IMG/VR virus record: IMGVR_UViG_3300042862_000066
Span: 55,398 to 119,397 of that record
Length of the DNA stretch: 64,000 bases
Source: a virus
Direction: 5' to 3' (one strand)
Part shown: positions 27,592 to 35,934 of the stretch, one piece after another
Layout: each line of letters starts with the position of its first letter
How positions within the stretch are numbered: position 1 is the first letter of the stretch
Program-made: the position numbers and the translations under genes
The notes under the pieces: generated by a model
Databases searched by the model: none
Told to the model about the DNA's origin: nothing
What the model saw: only the letters and a program-made list of their open reading frames with translations

Positions 27592-28399
27592 TTTCTTTTA
27601 GCATGTTAATCACATTAATGACTTCCTCTTTTAAATAAGGTACATCATATTGTACAATTTTATCTACTACAGGCTCACCAAATTCATCGTATAGTACGAC
27701 TCTATTATCATACGCATCTCTACCGGCCTCTTTAAATACTATATGTTCGATAATCATTTTTCCCGCGCGCATGCGAGGATTATGTTTAAGAATCATATAC
27801 ATGTACAAGCTTAGCTGTAATGCATAATGATTAAGATTGCAATCATCCAAGTGACTGACAGGATCAAGCATTCTATCAGTAATTCCTTCCCAGTTTGTGT
27901 AACCCGAAGTTTTAATTTCTTTATTAGTCTTGTAATCATAAATATTTACTATGCTCTTTATTATTTCTACTCTATCGGCTTGACCACATAATCCAGCGCT
28001 TTTAAGATAAACCATATGCTCCGGATAGATACCGTCAACAAGTTTTTGCTCAGGAGCTTTTTTAATTCCATCTATTTCAACGGGTTTAAAAATAGGAATA
28101 GTAGAGCCATCTTGTTCTATGGTATCACAAGACGTATATGCAGCCTCTCTTTGGTTATGATACCAAGTACCGAGGTTCATAGCTTTTTGTGATTCATTCT
28201 TCCATGCTTCTTTAATATCCTCAGGAGACATACCGAACCATTTGCTTTTTTTCTTCTTAGACGAACCGAGAGCTATAGCATCTGCATCAAAAGCTTTTTT
28301 AAGCTTAGATATAATACCTGTTACACTAGTCCATGTAATGTTCTCACTAGGATCAATGCTTATGTAACTATGAGTATCAGCTTTAAATACTATCGCCAT
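27584..28399 (-). CDS. PD-(D/E)XK nuclease, Cas4/RecB-like
   Basis: 271 aa. GTWYHNQREAA gives the helix with the early His, IVNIYDYKTNKEIKTSG supplies the catalytic D-x-K core, and NHYALQLSLYMYMI matches the Q-motif helix of RecB/Cas4-type nucleases. An N-terminal WTSVTGIISKLKKAFD segment is also typical. crAss-like phages carry such a nuclease near the packaging genes; it may process DNA ends or recombination intermediates. No Fe-S cysteine cluster is present, unlike true Cas4. Confidence 0.75.
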   Translation of the reverse strand: MAIVFKADTHSYISIDPSENITWTSVTGIISKLKKAFDADAIALGSSKKKKSKWFGMSPEDIKEAWKNESQKAMNLGTWYHNQREAAYTSCDTIEQDGSTIPIFKPVEIDGIKKAPEQKLVDGIYPEHMVYLKSAGLCGQADRVEIIKSIVNIYDYKTNKEIKTSGYTNWEGITDRMLDPVSHLDDCNLNHYALQLSLYMYMILKHNPRMRAGKMIIEHIVFKEAGRDAYDNRVVLYDEFGEPVVDKIVQYDVPYLKEEVINVINMLKENA

Positions 28400-28715
28400 T
28401 GTTTCCTAGTTTAGCATTTAATACATCCTCTTCTTCCTCAGTCATTACAGCAAACCATTGACCCTTAGGGCATTCTGATGACATGCTACGAATCTTATAC
28501 TTAAGGGCGCAGCCGCAGTCGCTACAGCAAGGCTGCGTACCCGGCACTAGACATTTATCGCCTACCAAATCTATTAGTGGGCAGTTGTTACATATCTCAT
28601 TACGCCAGTATGCAATCTTCTCTATTTTTTTGCGAGTAAAATAGTAGTTAAAAACTCCTTCAAGAATGAGCCATTTAGTGCTCCAAACCGTCTTGATCTT
28701 TTCTAAGATTTTCAT
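28383..28715 (-). CDS. Small zinc-binding protein
   Basis: 110 aa. The middle carries a dense cysteine set (CNNCPLIDLVGDKCLVPG, then CCSDCGCALKYK and SECPKG), suitable for two zinc ions. The N-terminus is basic and helical. Ends in an acidic stretch (TEEEEDVLN). It overlaps the nuclease start by 17 bases and the HU/IHF-like gene by 41 bases. Such proteins accompany packaging genes in crAss-like phages; role unknown. Confidence 0.55.
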   Translation of the reverse strand: MKILEKIKTVWSTKWLILEGVFNYYFTRKKIEKIAYWRNEICNNCPLIDLVGDKCLVPGTQPCCSDCGCALKYKIRSMSSECPKGQWFAVMTEEEEDVLNAKLGNNGDSI

Positions 28716-29079
28716 TTTTAGTTGCTTTAAATTGGTGCTTTAAACTTAACTGATCTTCAAGCTTTTGCTTTAAGGAGTAGAATCGTTTTAAACGTTGTTG
28801 AGCGGTATTATAAAATTGAAATTTTTTTAAGTTGGCAGGATTGATAATTCTAACGTAGTCTTCATTCTTTTGTATTTCTCTATGAAGGCATTTACTTTTT
28901 GTATAGAATACTCCTAGATTCTCCACGTCTATAACGGGTTCATCCATTGATTCTAAATATTTTCTAACGTTGCTCCAGTAATACGAAACAATATCAGAAA
29001 CTTGTGATTCTGGTAGACCTAGCTCTTCAGCTACATCTTTATACAGGTTGTTGGACTTCTTTGGGCTCAACGTGTACAA
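28675..29079 (-). CDS. HU/IHF-like DNA-binding protein
   Basis: 134 aa. The N-terminal part fits the HU/IHF helical dimerisation core and beta start: YKDVAEELGLPESQVSDIVS, YYWSNVRKYLESMDEPV, then IDVENLGVFY for the conserved G-x-F-like strand. The C-terminal half is a basic coiled coil (LKRFYSLKQKLEDQLSLK). IHF-type proteins are a known feature of crAss-like genomes and bend DNA for packaging or recombination. It overlaps both neighbours by about 40 bases. Confidence 0.65.
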   Translation of the reverse strand: MYTLSPKKSNNLYKDVAEELGLPESQVSDIVSYYWSNVRKYLESMDEPVIDVENLGVFYTKSKCLHREIQKNEDYVRIINPANLKKFQFYNTAQQRLKRFYSLKQKLEDQLSLKHQFKATKNENLRKDQDGLEH

Positions 29080-29422
29080 ATTTATAATCCAGCAAAATAT
29101 TACCTGTGATCTGTATCTTTAGGTCATCGCTTAAAGATATCTTCTTCTTACTCTTTCCATTCTTAATCACTAAGCTTTTCTTTTCAGCTTTAGTAATCGC
29201 ATTACGAACCGATTGGCTGCTACCAAAAATCTTGTTCTTAGTAGCAGCGTCACAGAATTCCGTAAGTTCTTTCTCTCCTGATAGAGCTAAGAAAGTAAGA
29301 CAGCTTAAGTCCTGATCAGATACATTTAGCGCCTTTAAATGGCAATGTACAGCTAGTTGGAACTTGACAATACTCCACAAGTCCATTCTAACTGTTTTTC
29401 GTACCTGATTTACTACAGCCAT
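29039..29422 (-). CDS. Conserved crAss-type helical protein
   Basis: 127 aa. Helical with a possible winged-helix arrangement: a FGSSQSVRNAITKAEKKSLV recognition-type helix followed by a KKISLSDDLKIQITGNILL hairpin. It would fit a small DNA-binding regulator or assembly factor. It shares overlapping ends with the HU/IHF-like gene and starts where the 84-aa gene stops. Confidence 0.5.
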   Translation of the reverse strand: MAVVNQVRKTVRMDLWSIVKFQLAVHCHLKALNVSDQDLSCLTFLALSGEKELTEFCDAATKNKIFGSSQSVRNAITKAEKKSLVIKNGKSKKKISLSDDLKIQITGNILLDYKFVHVEPKEVQQPV

Positions 29423-29676
29423 TATTTCTCTTTCTTAAGAGTTCGTGGAGCAGTAGGTTCTTTAGGACCTTCAGCTGGTGATTCAGGAGCAGGAGCTAAA
29501 ATCTGAGCAGCGCGCATCTGTGCTACTAAAGCACGTAGACGTTGTTCTTCGATATCAGCAATTAGGGTTTCGTACTTTAACTGTACGATTAACATTTCAG
29601 ATTGTTCAGCAAATGATGCGATCAATTCTTGTTTTTTAGCAGCCATTTCTTCTGCTGAAACTTGTTGGTTTTCCAT
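29422..29676 (-). CDS. Small coiled-coil protein
   Basis: 84 aa from ATG 29676 (MENQQVSAEEMAAKKQEL); an upstream in-frame Met at 29739 lies in the terminator T-run and is rejected. One long amphipathic helix spans residues 5-60, ending in an Ala/Pro/Glu tail (APAPESPAEGPKEPTAP). First gene downstream of a terminator, so it opens the packaging transcript. Confidence 0.6.
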   Translation of the reverse strand: MENQQVSAEEMAAKKQELIASFAEQSEMLIVQLKYETLIADIEEQRLRALVAQMRAAQILAPAPESPAEGPKEPTAPRTLKKEK

Positions 29677-29737
29677 GTCTAACTTATTTAGGTTTAGACA
29701 AATATATGTAAAAAGTTTAAACTTACAACATTTAAAC

Positions 29738-29781
29738 AAAAAAAAGACCCGCTAGCAGATCTTACGGTATGCTAGGCGGGT
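29738..29781 (-). terminator. Rho-independent terminator of the fibre operon
   Basis: Stem ACCCGC-TAGCA (29747-29757) with TGCTA-G-GCGGGT (29770-29781), one bulged base, a 12-nt loop; on the minus strand it is followed by eight T (29738-29745). It lies after the membrane coiled-coil gene and ends the tail-fibre transcript. Confidence 0.9.
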
Positions 29782-29797
29782 ACCTAATACTTAAGAG

Positions 29798-30151
29798 TTA
29801 AGCTCGTTTACCGTCTTCTTCTCTCTTAGCCTTTATATATCCTGTTAACTCTGCAATGTTAGTACTCAACTGAGTCATGTGCGTAGTAAGGTTATCCATC
29901 TTTAGATCAAGCTTCTCGTGAGCAGCTTTCTGATCTTCTTTAAGTATTTCCATTCTATTATAGATGCTTGTTTCTTTGGCCATAAGATCTGTTTCTAGGG
30001 AGTCCATGTCACTTGCGAGTTTATCTACTTTCCCTTTCAACTTCCCTAGTTCCTGCTTAAGAGCATAATATGCTGATAAACCTGCACCTATTGTCATCAC
30101 TATCCAGATAACATCTTTAGTGGTAAATACCCACGCTTCTGCTGATCCCAT
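29798..30151 (-). CDS. Membrane-anchored coiled-coil protein (holin/spanin candidate)
   Basis: 117 aa. One transmembrane segment at about 12-31 (VIWIVMTIGAGLSAYYALKQ) is followed by a long coiled coil (KLKGKVDKLASDMDSLETDL to about residue 105) and a charged end. It is the last gene of the fibre operon, directly before the terminator; phage lysis genes are often placed there. One-TM-plus-coiled-coil would suit an inner-membrane spanin or a holin-like protein, but no endolysin is seen nearby, so the lysis role is only a possibility. Confidence 0.55.
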   Translation of the reverse strand: MGSAEAWVFTTKDVIWIVMTIGAGLSAYYALKQELGKLKGKVDKLASDMDSLETDLMAKETSIYNRMEILKEDQKAAHEKLDLKMDNLTTHMTQLSTNIAELTGYIKAKREEDGKRA

Positions 30152-30702
30152 TATAATTTCTTTAGAGGGTTGATAATGGCTGGTCCTATAGAAAGTGTTG
30201 TTCCTACATTATTTAATGTTGCAGCAAAAATAATATATATCGGTTGCGTAATATCAAAAATAGTCGAGTTCGTATATCCACCAGGTAATGTTGCTGTTGA
30301 AGTATTTTGCACATTAGTATTACTTGTAATACGAGTCATAGCATTAGCCGCACCCCCTGATGTAGAATTAATACCAAAGGCATAAGCTGTGGTACCGCTT
30401 GAAGCTGCGGCACTTAGTCCACCACCTAATTGAATAGGACTACCTGATAAATTAGTAGTATTGTTCATATAAACCAGCATGCTTGTAGCACCTGTTCCCG
30501 CATAGTTTATAGCTGCTTCTACACTTCCAAAATCTTTATTTCCTACATTCCAATAATTACCAATCGTTAACGTATTAGCAGGTATAGTTAAAATCTTTAC
30601 AATAGTTTGGGCTACTGTTCCTGTAAAAGCTACGAATGCTGTGTTAGATACGGCAGCTATAGGTAACTGATTAATAGATGGTATTTGTATTTGCGTACTC
30701 AT
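30151..30702 (-). CDS. Tail-fibre/appendage protein, 183 aa
   Basis: 183 aa, rich in Thr, Ala, Asn and Ile with repetitive beta character (TNTTNLSGSPIQLGGGLSAA-like). The C-terminal PIYIIFAATLNNVGTTLSIG resembles the end of jelly-roll-like fibre tips. It abuts the membrane protein gene (one-base overlap). Part of a run of fibre genes; specific receptor unknown. Confidence 0.5.
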   Translation of the reverse strand: MSTQIQIPSINQLPIAAVSNTAFVAFTGTVAQTIVKILTIPANTLTIGNYWNVGNKDFGSVEAAINYAGTGATSMLVYMNNTTNLSGSPIQLGGGLSAAASSGTTAYAFGINSTSGGAANAMTRITSNTNVQNTSTATLPGGYTNSTIFDITQPIYIIFAATLNNVGTTLSIGPAIINPLKKL

Positions 30703-30704
30703 AA

Positions 30705-31646
30705 TTATGCAAGTGTTATAATTATTAACTCAGCTCCCGCAGTTGTGGTACTATAAGTTATTGCAGCTAAGGTATTGTTAATAGCGCCTGCATCAAAATT
30801 TAATGATTCACCTGGCTTAAGGGTAATACCACCAACTGTTGCATCAGCGGTTCCTACACTAGCAAACGATGCTGAATATTTACCTGCAGTTATAGTACCC
30901 GATGTACCAGTAGGTCTAAGGAATGCAGGAGTTCTTTGAACACCTGCTTGATCACTAGCAAGGGCAACTGATATAGAGTTAGCCATTGTCTGCTGACCCT
31001 CATTAGGTAATGAAGATATTGCTACAGAGGGTAATGATGATACCGCTACGGTGCCGTCTACAGTAATAGAACCTCCACCATCTGAAATATTAACGTGTCC
31101 ACTTGCATTTACCTCAATAGTTTGCTGAATTCCACCAGCTGTAACACCTGCTACAAGAAAAGAATTTGGAGGTGCTGTAACCCCATCTGTTCCTACACAA
31201 TTATCTATAAGTTGAACACTAGTTTCAATATCAGTAAGAATAGCATTACCTGCTTGAATAGCTCCTAATATAAGTGCTAATACAGCAGAAGGATCTGCAT
31301 ATACTAAACATCCTGGAGTAGCTGCCCCTGGAGGAACTACAGGTGTTGTACTACCTGGTAGATAGTATGTAATCGGACCCCAGGTAGATGTATCAGGATT
31401 CCATATCCTTACCTCTAAATATACCGTATCACTATTACAAGTATCTACTGTAAATTTAGCTTCATACTCTGTACTAGCTTGAAGTGTAGTAAGTATTGAT
31501 GAAAGTATAAATTCTACATCATCGGTATTAGCATCAATAATTTTAAGTTGATCACAAGTACATTGAAGTCCTTGTAATACTTTTAACTCGTAGTTAAAGT
31601 TAGAGCCTTTATCTCCTTCTTTTGGGTTTCCGTTTCCTAGTGACAT
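30705..31646 (-). CDS. Tail-fibre protein, 313 aa
   Basis: 313 aa. N-terminal globular part with two Cys (QGLQCTCDQL), a Pro-rich hinge (PGSTTPVVPPGAATPG), a helix (AVLALILGAIQAGNAILTDI), then a repetitive beta shaft (GGGSITVDGTVAVSSLPSVA) and a beta-rich tip. This modular shaft-and-tip build is typical of phage fibres or head fibres. It belongs to the same transcript as the paralogous fibre trio. Confidence 0.6.
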   Translation of the reverse strand: MSLGNGNPKEGDKGSNFNYELKVLQGLQCTCDQLKIIDANTDDVEFILSSILTTLQASTEYEAKFTVDTCNSDTVYLEVRIWNPDTSTWGPITYYLPGSTTPVVPPGAATPGCLVYADPSAVLALILGAIQAGNAILTDIETSVQLIDNCVGTDGVTAPPNSFLVAGVTAGGIQQTIEVNASGHVNISDGGGSITVDGTVAVSSLPSVAISSLPNEGQQTMANSISVALASDQAGVQRTPAFLRPTGTSGTITAGKYSASFASVGTADATVGGITLKPGESLNFDAGAINNTLAAITYSTTTAGAELIIITLA

Positions 31647-31660
31647 AGTTTTATAATTTT

Positions 31661-31843
31661 TTAAGCTTCTCTTGAAGCATCTTGAGGATTTGCATAAAGA
31701 TTTAACTTTGCCCGTGTATCAGGCTCTACCTTATCCTGATAACAAGTTGGTTTATTTCCAGGTTTAGGAGTACTGCATCCTGCAGATTTCATACCAGGTA
31801 CACTGTTATAATATTCTTCTAATGATCCTTTTCTTAATGACAT
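31661..31843 (-). CDS. Small fibre-operon protein
   Basis: 60 aa: MSLRKGSLEEYYNSVPGMKS, then a Cys/Pro-rich part (CSTPKPGNKPTCYQDKVEPD). Two cysteines and short length suggest a small accessory or chaperone of the fibres. No family recognised. Confidence 0.45.
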   Translation of the reverse strand: MSLRKGSLEEYYNSVPGMKSAGCSTPKPGNKPTCYQDKVEPDTRAKLNLYANPQDASREA

Positions 31844-31857
31844 ATGTTTAAGTTTTA

Positions 31858-32508
31858 TTAGTTAAAGTAAGCTAGTGTTTGGTCAGACATAAACTCAATA
31901 TCTATGTATGCTATGCCTACCCAAGATGCTCCAGCAGTTGCTACAATGGATACAAAGTAGTCATCAAGACCTGCTATTGTATTATCCAGTACAATCGTTG
32001 CAAATGTAAGTGGTATAGCTGCTCCTGTACTTGCGTTTTTTACTAAAGCGTTTACTGTAAACTTACCAGATACTCCATTATATGTAGTTACGCCAAGAGC
32101 GCCAATCACACTAGCATCATTAATTAATCTAAGTCTAGTATCTCCTGATATTACACCAATTAGGTATGAATAAGATGATTGACCTATCCCATTAAAGTTT
32201 ACAATACCACCTAATTTATAAGTGTTAAGTAGGTCACCATTATCAGTTGTAATAGTATCAGGTAACTGTATAAAATCACTTTCTGCTTCTGGATCTAATA
32301 TACCCGTTACATAGTTCATTTGAGTACCTGGAGCAGGTACTATAGATGCAGCAAAATCTTCTACGGTCATACCATAAGACTGGTACTTGTCTCCGCGTTT
32401 AGCGTAAGATACATTGTTACCAAGAATTACAAGATCTTGTGTAGGATCTTGTACTGTAGTTTTTACTAGTTTGTTTTTGAGTAGGTATACCCAGTTTAAT
32501 ATATCCAT
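31858..32508 (-). CDS. Tail fibre paralogue 1 with shared N-terminal anchor
   Basis: 216 aa. The first about 65 residues (MDILNWVYLLKNKLVKTTVQ, then LVILGNNVSYAKRGDKYQSY) match those of the next two genes, while the rest is unique and beta-rich. A constant N-terminal anchor joined to different tips is the usual plan for fibres that share one docking site. One base separates its start from the preceding gene's stop. Confidence 0.65.
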   Translation of the reverse strand: MDILNWVYLLKNKLVKTTVQDPTQDLVILGNNVSYAKRGDKYQSYGMTVEDFAASIVPAPGTQMNYVTGILDPEAESDFIQLPDTITTDNGDLLNTYKLGGIVNFNGIGQSSYSYLIGVISGDTRLRLINDASVIGALGVTTYNGVSGKFTVNALVKNASTGAAIPLTFATIVLDNTIAGLDDYFVSIVATAGASWVGIAYIDIEFMSDQTLAYFN

Positions 32509-32509
32509 G

Positions 32510-33061
32510 TTAGTTATTTATTGTGTAAAGTTCATAATAAACGTACAAATCACCATCCCAGTTATTAACCCCAGCTATTGTAGGATTAGCGTTATAAAGA
32601 TTAAACTCTAATCCGTTTGAAACTCCTGTAGCAATTAAATGAGGGATAACATTATCAGTTATAGTGTTTTTGTAATACACTGAGTATTGTACATATACGT
32701 TATCTCTGTTAGTTATAGTAAGGTCTAGATCTGGATTATCAATCAAGAAAGAAACTGAACTAGCATAAGCTGCACCAGGAGTTAAAGGAGCAGATGTTCC
32801 CATATTGGCAATATCAATAATACCACGGGCAGTAGTTACTGTTACAACGCTAGTAGCTGCAATATCTAACTCATAGTGAGCCGTATTAGCAATGAGACCT
32901 GCTTCAATAAAATCTTGTGTAGGCATTGCATAAGATTGATACTTATCTCCCCGCTTTTGGAAGGATACATCAGCACCAAGCACTAGTAAGTCTTGTGGAC
33001 TATCTAGTGTGGTTCTGATTAAGTTTTGTTTCTTTATGCCTAGCCAGTTAAGGATGTCCAT
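32510..33061 (-). CDS. Tail fibre paralogue 2 with shared N-terminal anchor
   Basis: 183 aa. The anchor reads MDILNWLGIKKQNLIRTTLD and LLVLGADVSFQKRGDKYQSY; the tip is a compact beta domain (DLDLTITNRDNVYVQYSVYY, ending GDLYVYYELYTINN). Shorter than its two sisters. Located between them with minimal spacing, consistent with tandem duplication followed by tip replacement. Confidence 0.65.
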   Translation of the reverse strand: MDILNWLGIKKQNLIRTTLDSPQDLLVLGADVSFQKRGDKYQSYAMPTQDFIEAGLIANTAHYELDIAATSVVTVTTARGIIDIANMGTSAPLTPGAAYASSVSFLIDNPDLDLTITNRDNVYVQYSVYYKNTITDNVIPHLIATGVSNGLEFNLYNANPTIAGVNNWDGDLYVYYELYTINN

Positions 33062-33070
33062 ATTAGTCTA

Positions 33071-34009
33071 TTAAGATGGGTAAACTCGAATTTCTAGGTT
33101 CATACCGTTAGTACCCATTATTCCATTTGTAAGGGATCCGGAACTATTGTAAACATTTAACCATACTTGAGAACCATCAAAAACAGATGATACATAACCA
33201 GCACTAGCACCACCTAAGTTTCCATCATTTCCTTTAGTTGCAAATACTACAATTCTATGGTTAGGAATTCCAACGTAACTAGGATTAAATAGAAGAAATT
33301 GTCCAGGATTAAACGTAGAAATTGTCCAAGTACCTGCAGTTGTGTTTTCTTTTACTGTTACTGTAGGTGTAGCGCTCCCTACCTGAAAAACACGAGCTAT
33401 ATAAACAAGTGCGGATCCTGCTCCTCCTGGTGTTCCTTGAGGAATACCTAAGTTCAAAGTTTGAATAGGGGATGATCCAGTAATAGTTGCCGTAGCACTA
33501 GAACCTGCTGCTAATGTAGTTACACTTCCTATAGATAATACGTTACTTGGACCAGAAGCACCAGTTGGGCCTTGTAATCCAGTAGCACCTGTAGCTCCAG
33601 TAGCTCCTTGTGCAGCAAGTAATGCCCATTTTGTAGGATCCGCTGAAGGTACAGTAGCGGTAGGACCTACGTTAGCAATACAGAACCATGATGCTCCACC
33701 GTAACCTACTGCGTCATCTATTACATAAGTTCCTGAGGCAGACCATGCTCCTTGCCAGTTTAATCCGGCAGGACCCACAGGACCGGGTGCACCAGCAGCA
33801 CCAGCTACACCAGCAACTCCTTGAGGACCGGTAGGACCAGCGGGTAAGGTTGCAGCAAAATCATTAATTTCCATTGCGTAGTTTTGATAAATATCGCCAC
33901 GCTTATTAGCACCTACTTTAGCACCAAAGATCATTAAGTCTTTGTTGTTATCAATAGTAGTACGTACAAATTTGTTTTTAGCTAGATATAGCCAGTTTAG
34001 AATGTCCAT
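33071..34009 (-). CDS. Tail fibre paralogue 3, collagen-like shaft
   Basis: 312 aa. The shared anchor (MDILNWLYLAKNKFVRTTID, KRGDIYQNYAMEINDF) is followed by Gly-X-Y collagen repeats at about 57-82 (AGPTGPQGVAGVAGAAGAPG), a carbohydrate-binding-type module around residues 84-130 (WQGAWSASGTYVIDDAVGYG), a second Gly-X-Y stretch (GATGATGATGLQGPTGASG) and a beta tip. Collagen-like shafts trimerise phage fibres; the WxGxWxxxxxYxxxDxV module recalls CBM5/12 chitin-binding domains. Confidence 0.75.
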   Translation of the reverse strand: MDILNWLYLAKNKFVRTTIDNNKDLMIFGAKVGANKRGDIYQNYAMEINDFAATLPAGPTGPQGVAGVAGAAGAPGPVGPAGLNWQGAWSASGTYVIDDAVGYGGASWFCIANVGPTATVPSADPTKWALLAAQGATGATGATGLQGPTGASGPSNVLSIGSVTTLAAGSSATATITGSSPIQTLNLGIPQGTPGGAGSALVYIARVFQVGSATPTVTVKENTTAGTWTISTFNPGQFLLFNPSYVGIPNHRIVVFATKGNDGNLGGASAGYVSSVFDGSQVWLNVYNSSGSLTNGIMGTNGMNLEIRVYPS

Positions 34010-34101
34010 GATTAGATTAGATTAATGGATTAGTATATAGTATAATATAAGAAGTATCTGTAGGATAACCAAATTATTCTTTTGGCTCTTCATATTGTTG
34101 T

Positions 34102-34338
34102 TTATTTGTTATAAATTGTGAAGGCCGTACCTGGGTCTGTTTCAAGCAAAGATATAAAATATTCTAGCTTAGAAACGTCTTGAAAATCTTTTATCATTAT
34201 GGCATGTTCAGGAAGGCCTCGGACAAATGATCCGTCCTCAGCCTGCTCATCTGATAAGATAAACATTGTGGAGTTAGTATCAACATTAGTGATTACCCAA
34301 TCTCCGTTTTCAATTTGGTTGTAACTATAGTTTATCAT
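34102..34338 (-). CDS. Small fibre-operon protein
   Basis: 78 aa, mixed alpha/beta, no motif: MINYSYNQIENGDWVITNVD and a helix DFQDVSKLEYFISLLETDPG. Overlaps the upstream fibre gene by 4 bases. Small genes of this sort often follow a fibre and may act as fibre chaperones, which is only a guess here. Confidence 0.5.
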   Translation of the reverse strand: MINYSYNQIENGDWVITNVDTNSTMFILSDEQAEDGSFVRGLPEHAIMIKDFQDVSKLEYFISLLETDPGTAFTIYNK

Positions 34339-35015
34339 ATTGCATATTTAAAACTTCCTGTTGACAATGTTCCACTAGAGGTAGCTCCAGCTACAAAAGG
34401 ATTGCTAGCTACTACTGTAAGTCTTTGGTTAGTTGTAAAACTAACTGTTGCCGAGTTATCTGTATATGTTCCAGCAGCTGATCCGGCCGCAATTGTGACA
34501 ACTGGTCCAAATGTACTTGTATCTGTATTAGCTATTTTTACATATACTGTAGATGTTGGGGCAACTTGAGCTGCACGTAAAATTACAACTAAAGTTGAGG
34601 CAGTCCCTGCTGGCATTGGGTATCCTGGAAGGAAAGCATTGGCAGCTGACCCATATTGTGTAGATACTGTTGCAGGTGATACAGGAGTTCCCCCTAAATA
34701 CACCCCGTAAAACAATGATACGTTAGGGACTGCAAAGCTATTCATGTTAAATACATAAACAGTTGAGCTTGATGCTGTGTATTGAGGAACATTAAGAGTG
34801 GCTCCAACTAAAGTAGCAGCACCACTGGTTCCAGTTGTAGTTAATGTAATTGCATTTTGTTTAGCATTAAGAGCAGTTTGTAAATCTGTTTGTAAAGCTA
34901 GAGTACCTGTAATACTACCCCAGGCTACTGATGTGGGGGAAGATACAATAAGATCATATATCTCCTGAAGTCTTTCAAGAGTAAGATTCTCAAACCTATT
35001 GTTAATAGTAGCCAT
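34335..35015 (-). CDS. Tail-fibre protein (TDLQTALNAKQ type)
   Basis: 226 aa. The segment WGSITGTLALQTDLQTALNA followed by KQNAITLTTTGTSGAATLVG is a widely seen phage fibre shaft signature (coiled-coil trimer neck then beta repeat). The C-terminal about 130 residues form a Thr/Ala/Val-rich beta tip. Part of the fibre operon. Confidence 0.7.
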   Translation of the reverse strand: MATINNRFENLTLERLQEIYDLIVSSPTSVAWGSITGTLALQTDLQTALNAKQNAITLTTTGTSGAATLVGATLNVPQYTASSSTVYVFNMNSFAVPNVSLFYGVYLGGTPVSPATVSTQYGSAANAFLPGYPMPAGTASTLVVILRAAQVAPTSTVYVKIANTDTSTFGPVVTIAAGSAAGTYTDNSATVSFTTNQRLTVVASNPFVAGATSSGTLSTGSFKYAI

Positions 35016-35076
35016 TACTATATAGCTTGTTTAATCTTCTGTAATAGTTCTAATACCATTAATTGAAACTTGCTCA

Positions 35077-35520
35077 TTAGATCTGTACAAATGTGTTAGT
35101 TACGTACCAGCTATCTATATTAGTAGGATTAGCCATTAGCGTAGCAGCCCCAAGATCTCCAGGTACCGCAGTAGATGGTGATACAAGTAATATACTAGCG
35201 TAAGCACCTTCATCAATTTGAGCAGCTGTAGATGGTACTATATTAACATCATCATCAGATGTATTCTTTACAGTAATAGTCTGACCAAGTAAACTATTTA
35301 CACTTGGTAAATAGAAAGTAAATGTACCTCCTGTGGTAGGACCTACTATATTAAAGTAAGTAACGTAACTACCTAAGGTAGCACAACTTAGAGTATAAGT
35401 AGTAATACCTTCAGCAAAGGGATTTATAGTAATTACTAGTGGAGCACCTGTAGGTCTTGGTTCCGGATCAGGTATTCTAAATATATTCTCCGCAAAAAAG
35501 TTGTTAGGAGGTATTGCCAT
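35077..35520 (-). CDS. Fibre/appendage protein, 147 aa
   Basis: 147 aa, beta-rich. A polar N-terminus with PDPEPRPTGAP leads to a jelly-roll-like end containing SLLGQTITVKNTSDDDVNIV, the IxxKNxSxxxVxIxP pattern of phage tip domains. It abuts the small basic gene (one-base overlap). Confidence 0.55.
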   Translation of the reverse strand: MAIPPNNFFAENIFRIPDPEPRPTGAPLVITINPFAEGITTYTLSCATLGSYVTYFNIVGPTTGGTFTFYLPSVNSLLGQTITVKNTSDDDVNIVPSTAAQIDEGAYASILLVSPSTAVPGDLGAATLMANPTNIDSWYVTNTFVQI

Positions 35521-35810
35521 TACTTAAGTCTTTTATTAGTTCCTTTTCCATTACGAGCGCGGTTAGTAGAGGAAGATTCCTTTACTAGTTTTCCGGCTTT
35601 GGTATGAGACATGTCTTTACCATCTTTATTTCCGTATGTCTTAGCTTTGCGATTAGCGCTATTTAAATTTTCACGGTAGTTAACTCTACTAGGATCAGAA
35701 TGATACTCCTTGTTATAGGCGTTCTTCTTAGCCCGAGAATCTGGGTTAGCAGCAAAGTACTTTGCAGACTTAGACTTACCTGTGGATTTTCCAGCTAGAC
35801 TATTTCTCAT
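35520..35810 (-). CDS. Small basic protein, KSAKYFAANP family
   Basis: 96 aa and very basic. The pattern KSAKYFAANPDSRAKKNAYN, EYHSDPSRVNYRENLNSANR and DMSHTKAGKLVKESSSTNRA is familiar from small proteins of many large phages, where it recurs near structural genes. HMG-like DNA binding or an internal virion role is possible. It is followed downstream by the fibre genes. Confidence 0.65.
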   Translation of the reverse strand: MRNSLAGKSTGKSKSAKYFAANPDSRAKKNAYNKEYHSDPSRVNYRENLNSANRKAKTYGNKDGKDMSHTKAGKLVKESSSTNRARNGKGTNKRLK

Positions 35811-35843
35811 ATATCAAAGATACAATAATTTTAGTGGCAGCAC

Positions 35844-35918
35844 AAAAAAAAGTAGGGCCTACATTACGAGCGCGATTCTATCCCAAGATAAAAAGCGTTT
35901 GGAGTAACGTAGACCCTA
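35844..35918 (-). terminator. Terminator with long, open hairpin
   Basis: A 15-bp stem (35853-35867 with 35904-35918, two G-T wobbles in the minus-strand reading) encloses a 36-nt loop and is followed on the minus strand by eight T (35844-35851). It ends the transcript of the 96-aa gene at 35935-36225. Confidence 0.75.
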
Positions 35919-35934
35919 TTAGTTAAGGTACTTC

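Noticed and set aside
33541-33845. Tandem DNA repeats in fibre gene 3
   Set aside because: They come from Gly-X-Y collagen codons and are explained by the protein.
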